From contig QNBI01000052.1 in assembly GCA_003641675.1 (NCBI GenBank), positions 1 to 8,928 on the forward strand: a DNA stretch of 8,928 nt, given 5' to 3'. Made by a program: the position numbers and the translations under genes. Positions 6,190 to 8,928 of the stretch are shown here, piece by piece. Each line of letters begins with the position of its first letter. Positions within the stretch are counted from its first letter, which is position 1. A model generated the notes under the pieces. The model saw only the letters and a list, made by a program, of their open reading frames with translations, was not told the DNA's origin and made no database searches. The stretch comes from Spirochaetota bacterium (GTDB lineage Bacteria; Spirochaetota; Spirochaetia; SZUA-6).

Positions 6190-6903
6190 TTGGAGGCTCT
6201 TGTAGTTGGTGTTTTGCTTAATGTTGTACTGGATTTTGGTAAACGGGGCCTTAAGGGCAGTATAGAGGCCGTTATTGCTGTAGTTGCTTTTGCAGTGCTT
6301 GTCCTGAATTTTAATATTATTCTGCTTATATTTCTGGCTCTTGCAGCAGGAGCTTTGCTGCTTAGGCCAGGTGACAAAACTAAAAGGGATAAAGAGAAAA
6401 TTAGTAAAAGCCAAAATGGCGGAGGAATAACTCATGTGCAGAGAAAAATATGGTGGAAGATATACCTGCAGATAGGATTTGTTCTGTTATTTGTACTGGC
6501 TGGTATTGGGCTGGCTGTTAAGATATCTTCCCCGGCAGGCGACTCTGCGCTTTCATTTTTTAAAATCGGCTCTATTGCTTTTGGAAATGGTTTGACAATT
6601 CTTCCCCTTATCCAGGCGGATACTGTAGAAAAATTTCACTGGCTTACGCTTAATCAATTTATGGATGGTATTGCATTAAGCCAGATAACTCCGGGTGCTT
6701 TTCTTGTGATTGCAACTTTTATCGGTTTTGAATTAGGAGGTGTCTGGGCTGCATTGCTGACAACTTTTGCAATGTTTTCACCCTTCTTTGCCTTCACGCT
6801 TACATTTACAGAAATATTTAGCCATGTAAAAAACTTAGCAGTTGTCAAAGGTGCCCTTGCAGGTGTACTGGCAGCCTTTGTAGGGCTGCTTTCTTTATTT
6901 TAA
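6190..6903 (+). pseudogene. chrA: ChrA-like chromate transporter, remainder after the in-frame TAG
   Basis: This is the same frame as the preceding 110-codon piece, readable here from a TTG that has no usable ribosome site. It holds the end of CHR domain 1 (GLEALVVGVLLNVVLDFGKRGLK, in pieces, plus membrane helices). A charged linker (GDKTKRDKEKISKSQ) follows, then a complete second CHR domain (FFKIGSIAFGNGLTILPL, SQITPGAFLVIATFIGFELGG, GVLAAFVGLLSL). The PGP of domain 2 is PGA here. Together the two pieces make 355 codons, a near-normal length for a two-domain ChrA. An internal GTG at 6436, with GGAGG at 6421-6425, could start a free-standing 156-residue second domain. No terminator is seen before the next promoter at 6914. 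Confidence 0.78.
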
Positions 6904-6913
6904 ACAAAAAAAC

Positions 6914-6942
6914 TTGACTAATGAACATATGCTCATTATATT
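6914..6942 (+). promoter_or_regulatory. strong sigma-70 promoter of the ACR3-like transporter
   Basis: TTGACT (6914-6919), exactly 17 bases, TATATT (6937-6942): five of six matches in each box. The whole spacer is occupied by the first palindromic operator, so a bound repressor would block RNA polymerase. Confidence 0.75.
6921..6936. promoter_or_regulatory. ArsR/SmtB-like operator 1 (between -35 and -10)
   Basis: ATGAACA-TA-TGCTCAT is an imperfect inverted repeat with 6 of 7 half-site bases matching. ATGAACA-type half sites around a 2-base centre resemble the operators of ArsR/SmtB metal-responsive repressors. No such repressor gene is in the window. Confidence 0.6.
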
Positions 6943-6953
6943 GGGTGTGAGTT

Positions 6954-6969
6954 ATGAGCATTGGTTCAT
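6954..6969. promoter_or_regulatory. ArsR/SmtB-like operator 2 (downstream of the -10 box)
   Basis: ATGAGCA-TT-GGTTCAT is a second, weaker copy of the same palindrome (5 of 7 half-site bases match). Its centre is 33 bases, about three helical turns, from that of operator 1. The same face of the helix would be presented, which suits cooperative binding. Confidence 0.55.
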
Positions 6970-6999
6970 AATATTGATTGTTTTTAGGAGGAGTTTGAT

Positions 7000-8037
7000 A
7001 TGTCAATTCTAAAATTTATGAAGAAACAGATGATTCTAATTGATCTCGGGATAATGATAATAGCTGTTCTGTTAGGCAGATATTATCATGAATTTTTTGT
7101 CTATTTAAAGGCTATTCTGCCTGTTGCTCTTTTTATGATGCTTTTTAAACCAATGGTTTACCTCGATTTAACAAGCCTTGTAAAAAAGAAATCCAGCATA
7201 AAGACAAAATATATAATTTTGTTAACTATTTTTTATGTCCTGGTATTTCCTGCAACGGCTTTTTTATTGGAGAAATTTTTTCTCCTCTTAATGCCCGGAA
7301 TTAATTCCAGTCTTTTGGCAGGCCTCGTTGTTCTCGCATTGGCGCCTCTTGCTACTTCAACTCCCGCCTTTGTAGAGCTTGCCGGAGGAAAGGTGCAGTT
7401 AAGCCTTGTCGGAGTTATTTACACTTTCACCCTTTCTTTTGCAGTTATACCTCTTTATTCTAAAATTATTCTTTCGAGTGTTGTGTTTGTGCCGGTTTAT
7501 ACTCTGCTTAAATCCCTACTTATATACATAATAATACCTCTTGCATTAGGGCAGCTTACCAAATATCTGGTAGCTAAGCTAAAAAACAAAGATACGCTTG
7601 AAAATTTAAAAGCTCCCTTGGAGGGTTTATCTTTAATAGGTGTATTCTTAATGGTATTTATAGTTTTCGGTATTAACGGAAAAACAATATTTAAAGAGCC
7701 ATTATTTATTCTGTATGGTGCTGTAATAATGAATGTGTATTTCTTTTTACGCTGGAGTCTTGCATATCTTATCGGCAAATTGTTTAGTTTTCCCATAGAG
7801 CAGAATGTATCTTTCACCTATTCCAGTTCGTATAACATGACTATTTCTACAGCAATAGGTATAGCGGTATTCGGGCCGATGGCGGCTGTCGGAACTGTTC
7901 TGGGTGGGCCTTTAAGCGAAATGATACAGATGATTCTACTGGTTAAGTTTTTCCAGGTGAGAATAGAGAGGAGTAAAGAAAAATACAGAGATGAAGTCTC
8001 AGTTAAGCATATAATTCCGGAAGATGAGGTTTTATAA
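7000..8037 (+). CDS. BASS-superfamily transporter, ACR3 (arsenite efflux)-like, without cysteine
   Basis: A 345-residue protein with about ten membrane helices (first near 12-26, last near 305-318). The part around residues 278-316 (YNMTISTAIGIAVFGP... GGPLSEMIQMILLV) matches the ACR3 arsenite-efflux pattern, including the conserved Glu of that helix (here E307). In ACR3 pumps a Cys in the fourth helix (P-C motif) is needed for arsenite transport. Here the matching stretch is LAPLATSTPAF, and the whole protein has no cysteine. The substrate may therefore be something other than trivalent arsenic. A more distant bile-acid/sodium-symporter-like role is the alternative. ATG 7000 has AGGAGG eight bases upstream. 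ArsR-like operators in its promoter support metal(loid) or stress control. It is probably co-transcribed with the next gene, 47 bases on. Confidence 0.8.
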   Translation: MSILKFMKKQMILIDLGIMIIAVLLGRYYHEFFVYLKAILPVALFMMLFKPMVYLDLTSLVKKKSSIKTKYIILLTIFYVLVFPATAFLLEKFFLLLMPGINSSLLAGLVVLALAPLATSTPAFVELAGGKVQLSLVGVIYTFTLSFAVIPLYSKIILSSVVFVPVYTLLKSLLIYIIIPLALGQLTKYLVAKLKNKDTLENLKAPLEGLSLIGVFLMVFIVFGINGKTIFKEPLFILYGAVIMNVYFFLRWSLAYLIGKLFSFPIEQNVSFTYSSSYNMTISTAIGIAVFGPMAAVGTVLGGPLSEMIQMILLVKFFQVRIERSKEKYRDEVSVKHIIPEDEVL

Positions 8038-8084
8038 GCACCTTCTTTAAGGAATCTATAAAAATATTTTTAGGAGGAACAAAT

Positions 8085-8399
8085 ATGAGAAGGTTTAACA
8101 GAAGAGGCCCGTGGAATGAGGCCGCAGGAATGGATTTCTGGCCTGACTGCCGGAAAGGATACGGCCGCGGTTGGAATTACGGATATGAGCCGGGCTACTA
8201 TGAACACCCGCCCTTATACCCCCCTTACGGCTACGATAGAGGGTATAACAGAGATGCTGAAAGAGAAGCGGAAAGAGAATTTCTTAAACATCGGCTTGCA
8301 AACATCCACGAGCAGGAAAGGTATATTAAGGAGAGACTTGAAAGGTTGGAAGAACTAAAGAATAAAGAGAGCAACCAGAGTGATGCGGGGAATAATTAA
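8085..8399 (+). CDS. DUF5320-like small protein: Gly/Tyr/Arg-rich head, coiled-coil tail
   Basis: A 104-residue soluble protein. Residues 1-55 are rich in Gly, Tyr, Arg, Pro and Trp (YGRGWNYGYEPGYYEHPPLY) and are probably unstructured. Residues ~57-93 form a highly charged helix with heptad-like leucines (LKHRLANIHEQERYIKERL), a likely coiled coil. This two-part design is typical of DUF5320 proteins, which are often encoded beside DUF134 regulators and iron-molybdenum-cofactor-related small proteins in anaerobes; their function is unknown. ATG 8085 has AGGAGG seven bases upstream. The 47-base gap from the transporter has no terminator, only an AT palindrome (8060-8071), so the two genes should form one operon. 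A terminator follows at 8444. Confidence 0.7.
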   Translation: MRRFNRRGPWNEAAGMDFWPDCRKGYGRGWNYGYEPGYYEHPPLYPPYGYDRGYNRDAEREAEREFLKHRLANIHEQERYIKERLERLEELKNKESNQSDAGNN

Positions 8400-8443
8400 A
8401 CTTTCAAGTCAATGGGCAACCGCTGGGCTGTAAAGGAATTTGT

Positions 8444-8478
8444 AAGGGGCTGTTTCAAAATAGAGGCAGCCCTTTTTT
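8444..8478 (+). terminator. rho-independent terminator after the DUF5320-like gene
   Basis: AAGGGGCTG (8444-8452) pairs with CAGCCCTTT (8467-8475), including one G-T pair, across a 14-base loop. A T6 run covers 8473-8478. It closes the transporter/DUF5320 transcript and separates it from the DUF134 gene. An upstream GGGCTGT (8425-8431) could compete for the same 3' arm. Confidence 0.8.
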
Positions 8479-8527
8479 AACGCTTAATAATAAAAATACT
8501 AATCAATACTCTTGACCAAAGAGTTCA

Positions 8528-8558
8528 TTGACACCATAGTTTTTTATAAACATATGTT
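8528..8558 (+). promoter_or_regulatory. promoter of the DUF134 gene with palindromic site
   Basis: A perfect -35 box TTGACA (8528-8533) is followed after 19 bases by TATGTT (8553-8558). The spacing is long and the -10 imperfect, as in activator-dependent promoters. The perfect palindrome AACATATGTT (8549-8558) covers the -10 box. Confidence 0.5.
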
Positions 8559-8559
8559 C
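8549..8559. promoter_or_regulatory. operator-like site sharing the core of transporter operator 1
   Basis: AACATATGTTC here and AACATATGCTC at 6924-6934 differ in one of 11 bases. Both overlap a promoter. This suggests control by the same dimeric regulator, but the site is short and AT-rich. Confidence 0.4.
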
Positions 8560-8575
8560 TATAAGGAGAGAATAG

Positions 8576-8928
8576 ATGCCGAGGCCGACAATGGGAAGAT
8601 GGATGCATGGCCCTCCAATGATGCGCGGATTCAGACCTTTTGGCATGCCGCATAGATCGAATAAGCCTGTAGAACTGCTGTTGGAAGAATATGAAGCTAT
8701 TAAACTTGCGGATTATGACAATCTAACTCAGGAGCAGGCTGCTGATAGAATGGGTATTTCGAGGCCGACTTTTACAAGAATTTACGAAAAAGCAAGGAAA
8801 AAAGTGGCAAAAGCTTTTGTAGAAGCATTGCCGATTATAATTGCAGGCGGAAATGTAAAATTCAAGGATAAATGGTACAAATGCCTTGACTGCAACAGAG
8901 TGTTCCGATTACAGGACAGTCAAGATAA
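8576..8928 (+). CDS. DUF134 (UPF0251) helix-turn-helix protein, 3' end outside window
   Basis: 117 complete codons are visible and the frame is open to the window edge. Residues 31-80 are the recognisable DUF134 core: PVELLLEEYEAIKLADYD, then a sigma-region-4-like helix-turn-helix NLTQEQAADRMGISRPTFTR and KARKKVAKAFVEA. After it come the usual GGNVKF turn and a C-x-x-C pair (C103, C106 in WYKCLDCNRVF), which may bind a metal. The first 28 residues start MPRP as in the family but are then unusually rich in Met, Gly, Pro and Arg, recalling the head of DUF5320 proteins. It is presumed to be a DNA-binding regulator; targets are unknown. ATG 8576 has AAGGAGA upstream. It has its own promoter after a terminator, so it is a separate unit from the transporter operon. 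Confidence 0.88.
   Translation, partial: MPRPTMGRWMHGPPMMRGFRPFGMPHRSNKPVELLLEEYEAIKLADYDNLTQEQAADRMGISRPTFTRIYEKARKKVAKAFVEALPIIIAGGNVKFKDKWYKCLDCNRVFRLQDSQD

Noticed and set aside
6190..6192. TTG as an independent start for the second chrA piece
   Set aside because: Only AGG three bases upstream; the start would fall inside CHR domain 1, and the frame is continuous with the upstream piece apart from the TAG.
8060..8071. AAAAATATTTTT palindrome between the transporter and DUF5320-like gene as a terminator
   Set aside because: It is a pure A-T palindrome with no loop or GC stem and sits directly at the ribosome site; it should not stop transcription.
1..8928. CRISPR array, tRNA, rRNA, insertion sequence or phage attachment site
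   Set aside because: I saw no regularly spaced repeats, cloverleaf, transposase or terminal inverted repeats on either strand.

Overview
The window is AT-rich bacterial DNA with short intergenic gaps, strong Shine-Dalgarno sites (AGGAGG, GGAGGTG) and TTGACA/TATAAT-type promoters. The DUF5320-like and DUF134 pair at the right end is typical of anaerobic bacteria and archaea. With a DbpA-tailed DEAD-box helicase and a two-component system, this suggests an anaerobic, metal-exposed bacterium. The phylum cannot be fixed from the sequence alone.

Left part (1-2527): the 3' end of a DEAD-box RNA helicase with a DbpA-type RNA-binding tail is followed by a decayed N6-adenine DNA methyltransferase. 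The methyltransferase keeps its NPPY catalytic motif and C-terminal specificity region. It has lost its SAM-binding N-terminus and is frameshifted at a run of seven T. It also carries two in-frame tandem repeats.

Middle (2552-5516): a membrane sensor histidine kinase with a GAF-like domain overlaps an OmpR/PhoB-type response regulator by 23 bases. They face a convergent small SPW-repeat membrane protein across a bidirectional terminator.

Right part (5517-8928): a chromate-transporter (ChrA) gene is interrupted by one in-frame TAG. Next comes a Cys-free, ACR3-like BASS transporter whose promoter holds two ArsR/SmtB-like operator palindromes. Downstream in the same direction is a DUF5320-like protein, then a terminator. 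Last is a DUF134 (UPF0251) HTH regulator that runs off the window; its promoter contains a site very like the core of the first transporter operator.

The most coherent hypothesis is a metal(loid)-responsive module made of a ChrA-like carrier, an ACR3-like carrier, a DUF5320-like protein and a DUF134 regulator. At least two of its promoters may be controlled by one palindrome-binding repressor encoded outside the window. Two genes (methyltransferase and chrA) are broken by single small lesions. These could be true decay, phase variation, stop-codon recoding or sequencing error.
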